Source of the DNA: Korobacter sp036501185
GTDB taxonomy: Bacteria; Acidobacteriota; Terriglobia; Terriglobales; Acidobacteriaceae
Direction of reading: 5' to 3'
Assembly (NCBI GenBank): GCA_036501185.1
Contig: DASYAU010000083.1
Location: 1-60,991 of the forward strand
DNA: 60,991 nucleotides
The translations under genes were made by a program, and so were the position numbers. Shown in pieces: positions 42,715-50,639 of the stretch (positions are counted from its first letter, which is position 1; each line of letters opens with the position of its first letter). The notes beneath the pieces are model-generated. The model did no database searches and was not told the origin of the DNA. It saw only the letters and a program-made list of their open reading frames with translations.

Positions 42715-44109
42715 ATGCGCAGAGATGTAGCCAGGCACTTGAGGAGCCTGCGGTCAGCGACCGCTTCGTTCCTCGCAGTGGGAATGTTCCTCCTGATTTT
42801 CGTCGTTTCGAGCAGCCAATCCAGTTTCGGAATTGCTGCGTTCGCCAGGAAGTACGGGTTGCCGTGTTCAGCCTGTCACGACGCCTGGCCTAAGCTCAAC
42901 AACTTCGGCCAGACGTTCAAAGACAATGGCTACCAGTTGATGAACGATCGCGACGCTCCAATCTGGCAAAACCCCAGCTATTGGCCGGTCGCCTTCCGCA
43001 TCACTCCCAACTGGGACGCTGAGAACACCGGCAAGGTTCCGGTCGACACTGCCGCCAATGGCTACCAGTCGCTCACAGTTCACGGATTCAATCTCACCGG
43101 CCTCGACATCCTCACCGCCGGCACCCTGAACAAGGACATTTCGTTCCTCCTCGTACCATCGGCGGACGAAACCGGCGCCTTCCACTTCGAGTCAGCTTGG
43201 GTACGTTTCGACAACCTTTTCCATAGTCCGTGGATGAACATCAAGATGGGCAAGATGGAACTGGATAACCTGATTTCCGAGAAGCGTGCGCTTACGCTCT
43301 CGGGGAACGGCGGCTATTACCAGTTCTACCATTACCTCCCGTACCAGCCCGCTGGCGTGCCAAACGGTAATACCAACCCCTTCGGGCTTGGCGACAACCA
43401 GATCGGCATGGAATACCTCGGCCACTCCAAGAACGACTACAACCGCATTAGTCTCGGCCTCTACACCAGCAGCGATGGCAACGTCGACGTTCCCGCCGGC
43501 AGCACATACGACGGCGAGATCACGGCGAGCACTGCCTTCAATGCCGGAAGCCTCGGGCTCCAGCGCATCGGCGCCCAGGTTTACGTGGGATTGGCGCCCA
43601 CTTACTACCTGACCTCCGGTGGTGCTGATCTTCCGGGGTTCGGCCGCGGGAATCGTTCGTTCGCGCGTGAAGATGTGTTCGGCATGTTCTATTTCGGAAA
43701 GTTCGATGTCGTCCCGTTCTTCGGACACGGCAGCGAAAGCGGTTATCTGACAGCGTTCACCGATACCGGCGCGCCGCCCACGTACCCGTTCCGCAACCCG
43801 TCATGGAACAACTACATGGTCGAGGCGCACTGGCTGCCGAATCCGCAGTTCGTGCTCACCTACCGTTTCGACGCAATCCGCATGCAGCAACAAATTGCCG
43901 ACAGCACTATCATCCCCGGCGATTCGGGCAATACCACCGCGAACACAATCGCGGCGCGGTACTACCCCTTCATGCATAGTCGTGCCGGATTTGCCATCCA
44001 CGGCGAGATCTCTCACCTCAGCCAAAAGAACGTGTTTACGCTGAACACAGGGACTTTGGCGGATCAGACTTACAACAGCTACTTCGGCGGCTTGGACTTC
44101 ATTTTCTAA
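42715..44109 (+). CDS. Fused monohaem cytochrome c/outer-membrane beta-barrel, Cyc2-like
   Basis: A 464-residue protein with a signal peptide (about 1-40). The mature N-terminus reads AAFARKYGLPCSACHDAWPK, one CXXCH haem site at 51-55, followed by LNNFGQTFKDNGYQL. The remaining ~390 residues are a beta-barrel-like series of alternating strands (NIKMGKMELDNLIS, RISLGLYTSSDG, FGMFYFGKFDVVPFF, FVLTYRFDAIRM) ending in the outer-membrane signature GGLDFIF with terminal Phe. This layout and the FARxxGxxCxxCH...LxxFGxxFKxxGY signature are what I recall of Cyc2, the fused cytochrome-porin of Fe(II) oxidisers. GAGGAG precedes the ATG. It is the first gene of the cytochrome operon. Confidence 0.78.
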   Translation: MRRDVARHLRSLRSATASFLAVGMFLLIFVVSSSQSSFGIAAFARKYGLPCSACHDAWPKLNNFGQTFKDNGYQLMNDRDAPIWQNPSYWPVAFRITPNWDAENTGKVPVDTAANGYQSLTVHGFNLTGLDILTAGTLNKDISFLLVPSADETGAFHFESAWVRFDNLFHSPWMNIKMGKMELDNLISEKRALTLSGNGGYYQFYHYLPYQPAGVPNGNTNPFGLGDNQIGMEYLGHSKNDYNRISLGLYTSSDGNVDVPAGSTYDGEITASTAFNAGSLGLQRIGAQVYVGLAPTYYLTSGGADLPGFGRGNRSFAREDVFGMFYFGKFDVVPFFGHGSESGYLTAFTDTGAPPTYPFRNPSWNNYMVEAHWLPNPQFVLTYRFDAIRMQQQIADSTIIPGDSGNTTANTIAARYYPFMHSRAGFAIHGEISHLSQKNVFTLNTGTLADQTYNSYFGGLDFIF

Positions 44110-44121
44110 ACGGTGAAAACT

Positions 44122-45075
44122 ATGAGAGCGATTACGAAAAGTTTGCTGTCACTGAGCTTTAGCGTCGCCATAGCGATCGCCGTCCCGGCGCTCGCTCAGG
44201 AACCTCCGGGCGGTATGCCCCAACCCATTCCGCAAACTCCGCCCACTCACGACTTCGAGTCTCACATCGGCAATGTCACCGGTCACGCCGATAACGGCAA
44301 GCAGGATTACCGTCGTTGGTGTATCGGCTGCCACGGCCCGTACGGCGACGGCAACGGCGAGAACGCGGCGTGGATCGATCCCAAGCCACGTGATTTCACA
44401 GCTGCCACTTTCAAGTGCCGCTCCACCCCGACCGGCACCTTGCCCACTGACGAAGATCTCTTCAACGCAATCACCCGCGGCTTCAATACCACGAACATGC
44501 CGCAGTGGAGACCTCTCACCCCCCAAACCAGGGCCGACCTGATCGCCTACGTCAAAACGTTTTCTCCTAGGTGGAAAACGGAAAAGTCGGGGACGCCCAT
44601 CCCAATTCCTGCCGAGTCGCCCCTTACCATCGACAGCATTGCCCGTGGCAAGGCTCTCTACGTGAAACTGGAATGTTGGAAGTGCCACGGCCCGTTAGGT
44701 CGCGCCGATGGACCTTCCGCTGCCACGTTGACCGACAGCAAAGACATGCCGATCAAGCCCTATAACTTTGCCACCGGTGGACGTCCGATGTGCGGCGACA
44801 AGAATTCCGACATCTACCGCGACTTCATGACCGGACTCGACGGAAGTCCCATGCCTTCGTTTGCGGATCAGTTGACGCCCGGCGCAGCGTGGGACCTCGT
44901 CCATTATTTGCGCACCTTGCAGACGGATATTCCCAGCAAGGAGCGCGATATGGTCAACGCAGCCGGCGGAAAAATCCCGACGGTCGAGGCGCCAGCGCCG
45001 CCTGCAGCACCCGCGCAAAGCAGCAACCTTACCCCGCAGCCCGACGCGACCAGGTCGCCGAGCGGCGGCAAATAA
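44122..45075 (+). CDS. Periplasmic dihaem cytochrome c
   Basis: A 317-residue exported protein with signal peptide (VAIAIAVPALAQ at about 15-26). Two class I cytochrome c domains: haem sites CIGCH (67-71) and CWKCH (185-189), with likely Met ligands in NTTNMPQW (Met126) and SPMPSF (Met244). A Pro/Ala-rich C-terminal tail follows. It could carry electrons between the outer-membrane cytochrome and the oxidase. Start: the ATG at 44122 with GGTGA before it is favoured; an in-frame GTG at 44113 gives three more residues. It starts 12 bases after the barrel gene. Confidence 0.85.
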   Translation: MRAITKSLLSLSFSVAIAIAVPALAQEPPGGMPQPIPQTPPTHDFESHIGNVTGHADNGKQDYRRWCIGCHGPYGDGNGENAAWIDPKPRDFTAATFKCRSTPTGTLPTDEDLFNAITRGFNTTNMPQWRPLTPQTRADLIAYVKTFSPRWKTEKSGTPIPIPAESPLTIDSIARGKALYVKLECWKCHGPLGRADGPSAATLTDSKDMPIKPYNFATGGRPMCGDKNSDIYRDFMTGLDGSPMPSFADQLTPGAAWDLVHYLRTLQTDIPSKERDMVNAAGGKIPTVEAPAPPAAPAQSSNLTPQPDATRSPSGGK

Positions 45076-45105
45076 GTAACGACTTCTTACCCCGAGGAGA
45101 TACGG

Positions 45106-45816
45106 ATGCGAATGAAGCAAGTTTGTACAGCAGCACTCGCACTGCTGATCGGTCCAGTAGCTGTTTTTGCTGGAACGATCAGTGGAAAGGTTACCGTCGA
45201 CGGACCCGTTCCCAAACAGAAGGTCATCGATATGTCAAAGGAGCCGGCTTGCGCGAAAGACTACCCCGCGACCAATCCTCCGAAAACCGAAACTGCATTG
45301 GAAGGCCCCGGAAATACCCTGGCTGACGTCGTCGTATACGTTTCGGCAGGCGCCAACGACGAAGGCACCGTGCCTTCGCAGGCGGTCACTCTGGAGCAGA
45401 AGGGGTGCCGCTACATCAAGCACATCACTGCGCTCCACGTGAACCAGGACATGCAGATAAAGAACGACGACCCGACATCGCACAACATTCATCCCTTGGC
45501 GAAAGCCAATCGCGAATGGAACAAGTCGCAGCCGCCCGGAGCCCCGCCGATCGATGCCAAGTTCGACCAGGCCGAGTTCATTCCGGTCAAGTGCAACATC
45601 CATCCTTGGATGCATGGCTACTTCGTCGTGCTTAAGACCAACCACTTCAGCGTCACCGGCGATGACGGCACCTTCAGCATTAAGGATCTGCCTCCCGGGA
45701 AGTACACGTTGACTGCATGGCAGGAAACCCTGGGCTCGTCGCAACAGGAAGTTACGATCGGAGGTGCGGGGGAGACCAAAACGGTCAACTTCACCTTCAA
45801 AGGTAAGGCCTACTAA
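45106..45816 (+). CDS. Exported cupredoxin-like copper protein with carboxypeptidase-type C-terminal domain
   Basis: A 236-residue protein with a signal peptide (cleavage after VFA, about 22). A cupredoxin-like fold includes conserved-type copper ligands: His126 (SHNIHP), Cys163, His166 and Met169 in KCNIHPWMHGY, in type 1 copper spacing. The C-terminal ~60 residues (VTGDDGTFSIKDLPPGKYTLTAWQE) match a carboxypeptidase regulatory-like beta domain. It probably shuttles electrons in the periplasm. GAGGAG lies nine bases before the ATG at 45106. It follows the dihaem cytochrome and is followed by a terminator-like hairpin, so coxB may be transcribed partly separately. Confidence 0.8.
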   Translation: MRMKQVCTAALALLIGPVAVFAGTISGKVTVDGPVPKQKVIDMSKEPACAKDYPATNPPKTETALEGPGNTLADVVVYVSAGANDEGTVPSQAVTLEQKGCRYIKHITALHVNQDMQIKNDDPTSHNIHPLAKANREWNKSQPPGAPPIDAKFDQAEFIPVKCNIHPWMHGYFVVLKTNHFSVTGDDGTFSIKDLPPGKYTLTAWQETLGSSQQEVTIGGAGETKTVNFTFKGKAY

Positions 45817-45822
45817 AGGCCG

Positions 45823-45855
45823 AAAAGCTGCAGGGAGACCTGCAGCTTTTCTTTT
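45823..45855 (+). terminator. Terminator-like hairpin after cupredoxin gene
   Basis: Twelve-base-pair perfect stem (AAAAGCTGCAGG at 45823-45834 with CCTGCAGCTTTT at 45839-45850), GAGA loop, then CTTTT. It separates the cytochrome/copper genes from the oxidase genes; some read-through may occur, giving graded expression. Confidence 0.8.
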
Positions 45856-45888
45856 ATGAATTTCTGTTCATAGTCGAGGTAAGCGGAC

Positions 45889-46692
45889 ATGGGCAAACTC
45901 TTCGCTGTGGTCGTTGTACTCATTGCCATTGCATCGGCGATTCCAATCGTCCTGCACTGGTACCCGATGGCGCCGGACATTTCTGCCCATGGTCATCTCA
46001 TTGACGAGCAGATGGCCGACACCATGGTCGAGGCGGGCTTCGCATTTCTCGCGGCACAATTTATCCTCGGTTTTTTTGTCTTCCGCTTTGCCGACCGCAA
46101 GGATCCCGGCAAAATCCGCACCTTCCCAGGCGGTGCGAAAGTCATGGTCGCCGCTGCGGTGATTCTGGTCGGCACCGAAGTCCTCGCGCTCGGCATTCTT
46201 GGTCAGCGCGCCTGGGCCGGACAATATTTCAGTCCACCCTCCGCCGACGCCATGACCATCCAGACGCAGGCCGGACAATTCGCATTCTATTTCCGTTATC
46301 CCGGCCCCGACGGCAAACTGGGTCCCCAGCACCCCGACAAGGTCAACGAAGGTACCCAGAATTATTTCGGCCTTGATCCCCAGAATGACGTTGAATCGCG
46401 AGACGACGTTGTCACCGCCGAACTCGGCATTCCCGTTAATAAAGAGATTCGTCTCCTAATGCACTCCAAGGATCTAGGCCACTCCTTCTACGTTCGCGAG
46501 TTGCGCGTGCAGCAGGATTTCGTTCCCGGTCTCGACTTGATGGTGCACTTCACCGCGACGAAGCCGGGCAGGTACGAGATCGTGTGCACCCAGCTCTGCG
46601 GGTTGGGTCATTACAACATGAAGGCGTATCTGAACGTTATGTCGCAGGAAGACTTCAACGCTTGGATGAAGCAGAAGATTTCCGAACAGTAA
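45889..46692 (+). CDS. ctaC: Cytochrome c oxidase subunit II (CuA)
   Basis: A 267-residue subunit II. Hydrophobic helices at about 4-22, 48-66 and 84-104 are followed by the periplasmic cupredoxin domain. The CuA ligands are present: His198 (DLGHSFYV), Cys233 and Cys237 (CTQLC), His241 and Met244 (GHYNM). It accepts electrons from a periplasmic carrier and passes them to subunit I. GAGGTAAG lies just before the ATG. It heads the oxidase gene group. Confidence 0.95.
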   Translation: MGKLFAVVVVLIAIASAIPIVLHWYPMAPDISAHGHLIDEQMADTMVEAGFAFLAAQFILGFFVFRFADRKDPGKIRTFPGGAKVMVAAAVILVGTEVLALGILGQRAWAGQYFSPPSADAMTIQTQAGQFAFYFRYPGPDGKLGPQHPDKVNEGTQNYFGLDPQNDVESRDDVVTAELGIPVNKEIRLLMHSKDLGHSFYVRELRVQQDFVPGLDLMVHFTATKPGRYEIVCTQLCGLGHYNMKAYLNVMSQEDFNAWMKQKISEQ

Positions 46693-46732
46693 CGCGGGCG
46701 CAAAGAGCGGCAGTCGATCGGGAGAATAGGCT

Positions 46733-48520
46733 ATGAGTGATGTAGATTCCACGCATGCGGTAGCGCACCACGCTCCGCCACAAGGCTTTATTCGTAAGCA
46801 CATCTTCAGTCTCGACCACAAGGTGATCGGCCTTCAGTATTACGGCCTCGGCTTGGTCGCGGTCTTCATCGCCATCTTCCTCTCCTGGTTGATGCGCATT
46901 CACCTCGTGTGGCCGAACTCTCGCATTCCCGGCTTGCATCTGCTCAGCAGCGCCGGCGCGCCGGGCGACGTCATGACGCCCGAGTACTATCTCTCGATCC
47001 TTACCATGCACGGCACGCTTATGGTCTTCTTCGTGTTGACCAATGCGCCCTTCGCCGCCTTCGGCAATTACTTTCTGCCGATTCAGATCGGTGCCGAAGA
47101 CATGGCCTTCCCGCGTTTCAACATGATGTCGTTTTGGACGACCTTCGTCGCTTTCTGCGTCCTGATCTCGGCCTTCTTCATTCCCGATGGCCCGCCGATC
47201 TCAGGCTGGACGGCCTACGCTCCCCTCAGCGCCGTCGGCGGCGCCGCCGGCCCAGGACTTGCCTACGGGCAAACTCTGTGGGCGATCTCGATCGGGATCT
47301 TCTGTATCGCGTCGCTGCTCGGCGCACTCAACTTCATCGCCACTACCCTCGATCTCCGTGCCAAGGGCATGACCATGATGCGCATGCCGCTCTGCACGTG
47401 GGCATGGTTCATCACCTCGTGCATCGCGCTGCTGGCCTTCGCCGTTCTGTTGCCCGCCTGCGTACTCCTCTGCCTGGATCGCCTCGCTGGCACCAGCTTC
47501 TTCATTTCCTCGGGCCTCGTCATCAACGACCAGGTTCTGCCGCACTCCGGTGGATCGACGTTGCTTTGGCAGCATATGTTTTGGTTCTTCGGACACCCCG
47601 AGGTTTACATCGCGATTCTGCCGGCCGCTGGCATCGTCTCGCATATCCTGATCAACAGTCTTCGCCGTCCGCTTCTCAGTCACAAGGTTGTCATCGGTAG
47701 CATGCTGGCCATCGCCTTCCTCAGCTACGTGGTTTGGGGCCACCACATGTTCATCAGCGGCATGAATCCGTTCTCGTCGCTGGCGTTCTCCTTCCCCACC
47801 CTCATCATCACCATCCCGGCCACGATTCTCACGTTGATCTGGGTTGGCAGTATCTACGGCTCGCGACTGCGGATTACCAGCGCTTCGCTCTTCGCGCTCG
47901 GCTTCATTTCGCTCTTCGTGAGCGGCGGCGTCAGCGGTTTCTTCCTGGCGCAACCTTCGATCGACATCTACCTCCATGCCACCTACTTTGTGGTTGGCCA
48001 CTTCCATCTAGTCATGGGCGTTGCGGCTGTCTTCGGTATCTTCGCCGGGACCTATTTCTGGTTCCCCAAGATGACTGGCCACATGATGAACGAAACCCTA
48101 GGCAAGATCCATTTCTGGGGGACTTTCATCGGCGCATACTGCATCTTTATGCCGTTCCACTATCTCGGCATGATCGGCAACGTGCGCCGCTACTCCACGT
48201 TCGTTGACGACTATCTGCAGCCATACCTGGGCGTGCACAAGTTCATCACCTTTGCCGCACTCACCACCGGTGCATTCCAGTTGATCTTCCTCGTGAATCT
48301 CATCTACAGCCGCTTCAAGGGGCCGAAGGCGCCCGTGAATCCGTGGGAGTGCACTTCTCTGGAGTGGACGGTCCCATCGCCTCCGCCTTGGGACAATTTT
48401 GGCGGCGTTCACCCCGTGGTCTACCACGATCCCTACCAGTACGGCATCGAAAGCTCCACGGGCGATTACGTCATGCAAACCGATCCCGCTAACATCGTCG
48501 TCGAACGGGACGAAAAATAA
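46733..48520 (+). CDS. ctaD: Cytochrome c oxidase subunit I, A-type haem-copper
   Basis: A 595-residue twelve-helix subunit I. Haem and CuB ligands are visible: His93 (TMHGT, haem a), His288 with cross-linked Tyr292 in FGHPEVYI, His337/His338 in WGHHMF (CuB), and His423/His425 in VGHFHLVMG (haem a3 and a). Glu290 in HPEV is the marker of A-type proton-pumping oxidases. It reduces O2 to water while pumping protons. GGGAGAA lies upstream of the ATG. No fused subunit III is seen; two separate III-like genes follow. Confidence 0.97.
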   Translation: MSDVDSTHAVAHHAPPQGFIRKHIFSLDHKVIGLQYYGLGLVAVFIAIFLSWLMRIHLVWPNSRIPGLHLLSSAGAPGDVMTPEYYLSILTMHGTLMVFFVLTNAPFAAFGNYFLPIQIGAEDMAFPRFNMMSFWTTFVAFCVLISAFFIPDGPPISGWTAYAPLSAVGGAAGPGLAYGQTLWAISIGIFCIASLLGALNFIATTLDLRAKGMTMMRMPLCTWAWFITSCIALLAFAVLLPACVLLCLDRLAGTSFFISSGLVINDQVLPHSGGSTLLWQHMFWFFGHPEVYIAILPAAGIVSHILINSLRRPLLSHKVVIGSMLAIAFLSYVVWGHHMFISGMNPFSSLAFSFPTLIITIPATILTLIWVGSIYGSRLRITSASLFALGFISLFVSGGVSGFFLAQPSIDIYLHATYFVVGHFHLVMGVAAVFGIFAGTYFWFPKMTGHMMNETLGKIHFWGTFIGAYCIFMPFHYLGMIGNVRRYSTFVDDYLQPYLGVHKFITFAALTTGAFQLIFLVNLIYSRFKGPKAPVNPWECTSLEWTVPSPPPWDNFGGVHPVVYHDPYQYGIESSTGDYVMQTDPANIVVERDEK

Positions 48521-48604
48521 CCGGGTGCCCCAGGTTCGGCGATTTTGCAAACCTGGGCGATAGCTTTAGCCCCTGCGAGCGCAGGGCAGATCCAAGGGGA
48601 CCCC

Positions 48605-49294
48605 ATGGCAAGTGCATTTAACGAGCCGCTAAACATCGGTCAAGTAGTCGATGTAGAACCGGTAAAACGCAAGACCGGCGGCGGTGGCTCGACTCCCACA
48701 ACTCCTGCGGACGGCAAGCTGCCTTCCGTGGTCGATCCCGCAGGAGAACCGGTCCGCACCGGGGTGTGGGTGGGTCTCGCTACCGTGGGCATGATGTTTG
48801 CCGCCTTTACCAGCGCCGCTATCGTGCGGCAAGGCGCGGCTGATGATTGGCATCACATCGTGCTGCCCAACATTCTCTACGTAAATACGCTGGTCTTGAT
48901 CATCAGCAGCATTACCCTCGAGATCTCGCGCCGCAAAGTTCTTGCCTACGCGAAGGGCGAGAACCCATCGCAGATCATTCCGATCGCCTGGCTCGGCGCC
49001 ACGTTCGCCCTTGGCCTCGTCTTTGTCGAGGGTCAGATCGTCGCCTGGTCGCAGCTCAAAGCACAAGGCGTTTACCTTGCCACCAGCCCCACGAGTTCCT
49101 TCTTCTACGTGATGACCGTGATCCACGCCCTGCACGTGTCCGGAGGCCTCGGTGGCCTGATCCGAGTCATGGTGAAAACCGGCGGTCATGTGTTCACGCT
49201 TCGTCGCAGCACCCTCGATGGCACCGCCTATTACTGGCACTTCATGGGTGCGCTCTGGATTTACCTGCTGGTGTTGTTGAGGCTCAAGTTTTAG
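48605..49294 (+). CDS. Cytochrome c oxidase subunit III-like protein, first copy
   Basis: A 229-residue membrane protein with about five helices from residue 58 onward. It carries the subunit III pattern: SSFFYVMTVIHALHVSGGLGGLI (with the conserved HxLHV-type segment) and a final YYWHFMGALWIYLLVLL. The N-terminal ~55 residues are polar and Pro/Gly-rich. A second subunit III gene follows; the two may form alternative or paired subunits. The ATG at 48605 is preceded by AAGGGGA. An upstream in-frame stretch to 48545 lacks coding character. Confidence 0.85.
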   Translation: MASAFNEPLNIGQVVDVEPVKRKTGGGGSTPTTPADGKLPSVVDPAGEPVRTGVWVGLATVGMMFAAFTSAAIVRQGAADDWHHIVLPNILYVNTLVLIISSITLEISRRKVLAYAKGENPSQIIPIAWLGATFALGLVFVEGQIVAWSQLKAQGVYLATSPTSSFFYVMTVIHALHVSGGLGGLIRVMVKTGGHVFTLRRSTLDGTAYYWHFMGALWIYLLVLLRLKF

Positions 49295-49334
49295 AAAAGT
49301 TGACGACCCGGAAGTTTCACTCCATGGAGGTACT

Positions 49335-49961
49335 GTGAGTCAAGCCGATATCGCCCAGGTAGGACACGGACCAGGGTACGAAGCGCCACCGTTCGCCATT
49401 CCCTCGAAAAAGCTGGTGATGTGGCTGTTCATCATTTCTGACGCGGTGACTTTCGGCGCGCTGCTCTACGGTTACGGCTATCTCCGCAACGCGTCCTCCA
49501 ATTGGCCGACGCCTTTCAAGTTCAATCCAAGCATCATCAATGTCATGATCATGACGTTCGTCCTCATCACCAGCAGCTTGACGATGCTCATCGGCGTTCG
49601 CAAGTCGCAGGCGGGTGATAAAAACGGCGCCATCAAGTGGACCTTCATCACCGTCTTTCTCGGCATCGTCTTTGCGGGGCTTCACCTTCGTGAGTGGATG
49701 AGCATGATTCATGAAGGTGTGACGCTCTCACACAACCCCTGGGGCTCGTTCCAGTTCGGCGCCTGCTTCTTTTCAATTACCGGATTACACCTCACCCACG
49801 TCCTCGGCGGTGTAATCGCATTAACAGTCGTCGCCATTGGCTACAAACGCGGCCGTTACAAAGCCGCCGACATGGAAATATGGGGCCTTTACTGGCACTT
49901 CGTGGATCTCGTTTGGATGTTTGTTGTCCCGCTCATCTATTTGCTGAATATTGAGAAATAG
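49335..49961 (+). CDS. ctaE: Cytochrome c oxidase subunit III
   Basis: A 208-residue protein with five hydrophobic helices and the usual ACFFSITGLHLTHVLGGV and the WGLYWHFVDLVWMFVVPLIYLL ending of subunit III. The start is a GTG at 49335, with GGAGG four bases before it, giving MSQADIAQ. Shorter than the classical seven-helix form; the missing two N-terminal helices are common in bacterial versions. It stabilises subunit I. Confidence 0.9.
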   Translation: MSQADIAQVGHGPGYEAPPFAIPSKKLVMWLFIISDAVTFGALLYGYGYLRNASSNWPTPFKFNPSIINVMIMTFVLITSSLTMLIGVRKSQAGDKNGAIKWTFITVFLGIVFAGLHLREWMSMIHEGVTLSHNPWGSFQFGACFFSITGLHLTHVLGGVIALTVVAIGYKRGRYKAADMEIWGLYWHFVDLVWMFVVPLIYLLNIEK

Positions 49962-49976
49962 CGCGGAGGAAAATTT

Positions 49977-50285
49977 ATGACCGGCACCATGCGAGAAGAA
50001 AGTCTCAAGTCCGACATCATTGTCTACATCATCATCCTCGTCATCGCGGCGCTGCAGATCGTCCTGGCGTACACCCCCGGGACCATCGGCCAGCACACCT
50101 TGGAATTCCTTGGATTGGCAATCATCCAAGCGGGGCTGGGCATCATGTTCTTCATGCATTTGTTCCAGGAGAAGCGGTCCCTCATGTTCGCCCTGATCCC
50201 GGCGACCGTCTTCGTCCTCCTCATGATGAACGTGTTCTGGGGCGAAAGTTTCCGTATCGTTCACATGAAGCCCTGGCCGAACTAG
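49977..50285 (+). CDS. ctaF: Cytochrome c oxidase subunit IV (small)
   Basis: A 102-residue three-helix membrane protein. The pattern IVYIIILVIAALQIVLAY, then GLAIIQAGLGIMFFMHLFQEKR, then LMFALIPATVFVLLMMNVFW matches small subunit IV proteins (COX4-type/caa3 subunit IV). GGAGG lies just upstream of the ATG at 49977, and it is 15 bases after subunit III. Confidence 0.88.
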   Translation: MTGTMREESLKSDIIVYIIILVIAALQIVLAYTPGTIGQHTLEFLGLAIIQAGLGIMFFMHLFQEKRSLMFALIPATVFVLLMMNVFWGESFRIVHMKPWPN

Positions 50286-50301
50286 AATGTTGAGGTCTGT
50301 T

Positions 50302-50586
50302 ATGAACAAGTTGACCATCGTCGTCGCAATTCTCTTGACGCTCCTCCTGGTGCCAGCCTCTTTCGGCCAGGGCTGCGCGCTCTGCTACACGCAGGCTGCG
50401 GGCTCCGGCCCCAAAATGATCCAGGCACTGCGCAGTGGCATCCTCGTCCTCATGTTCCCGCCCATGGGCATCTGCGTCTTATTCACTTGGATGGGCTACA
50501 AGAAACGCAACAAGTATTTCTCCGCCGAGGAAGAGCACAAACGAGTGAAGGATCAGAACGGCCCCAACGCCGATCTCGGCTGGTAA
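50302..50586 (+). CDS. Small membrane protein with CALC motif after oxidase
   Basis: A 94-residue protein. A signal-type hydrophobic N-terminus (IVVAILLTLLLVPASFGQ) is followed by GCALCYTQAAG, then a membrane helix (GILVLMFPPMGICVLFTWMG) and a charged tail ending NADLGW. The two cysteines sit just after a predicted cleavage site, on the outer face. That is a plausible metal or haem site, and it fits a role in oxidase assembly. I do not recognise the family. The ATG at 50302 has GAGG six bases upstream; 50287 is an alternative. A terminator follows. Confidence 0.75.
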   Translation: MNKLTIVVAILLTLLLVPASFGQGCALCYTQAAGSGPKMIQALRSGILVLMFPPMGICVLFTWMGYKKRNKYFSAEEEHKRVKDQNGPNADLGW

Positions 50587-50614
50587 ATCCGCATCTCTCC
50601 CACTGACAACAATG

Positions 50615-50639
50615 AAGGCGCCGCAAGGCGCCTTTTTTT
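50615..50639 (+). terminator. Rho-independent terminator of the oxidase operon
   Basis: An eight-base-pair stem (AAGGCGCC at 50615-50622 with GGCGCCTT at 50627-50634), a GCAA tetraloop of the stable GNRA type, then a T run through 50639. It closes the plus-strand oxidase operon and overlaps the end of the convergent FkbM gene by two bases. Confidence 0.92.
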
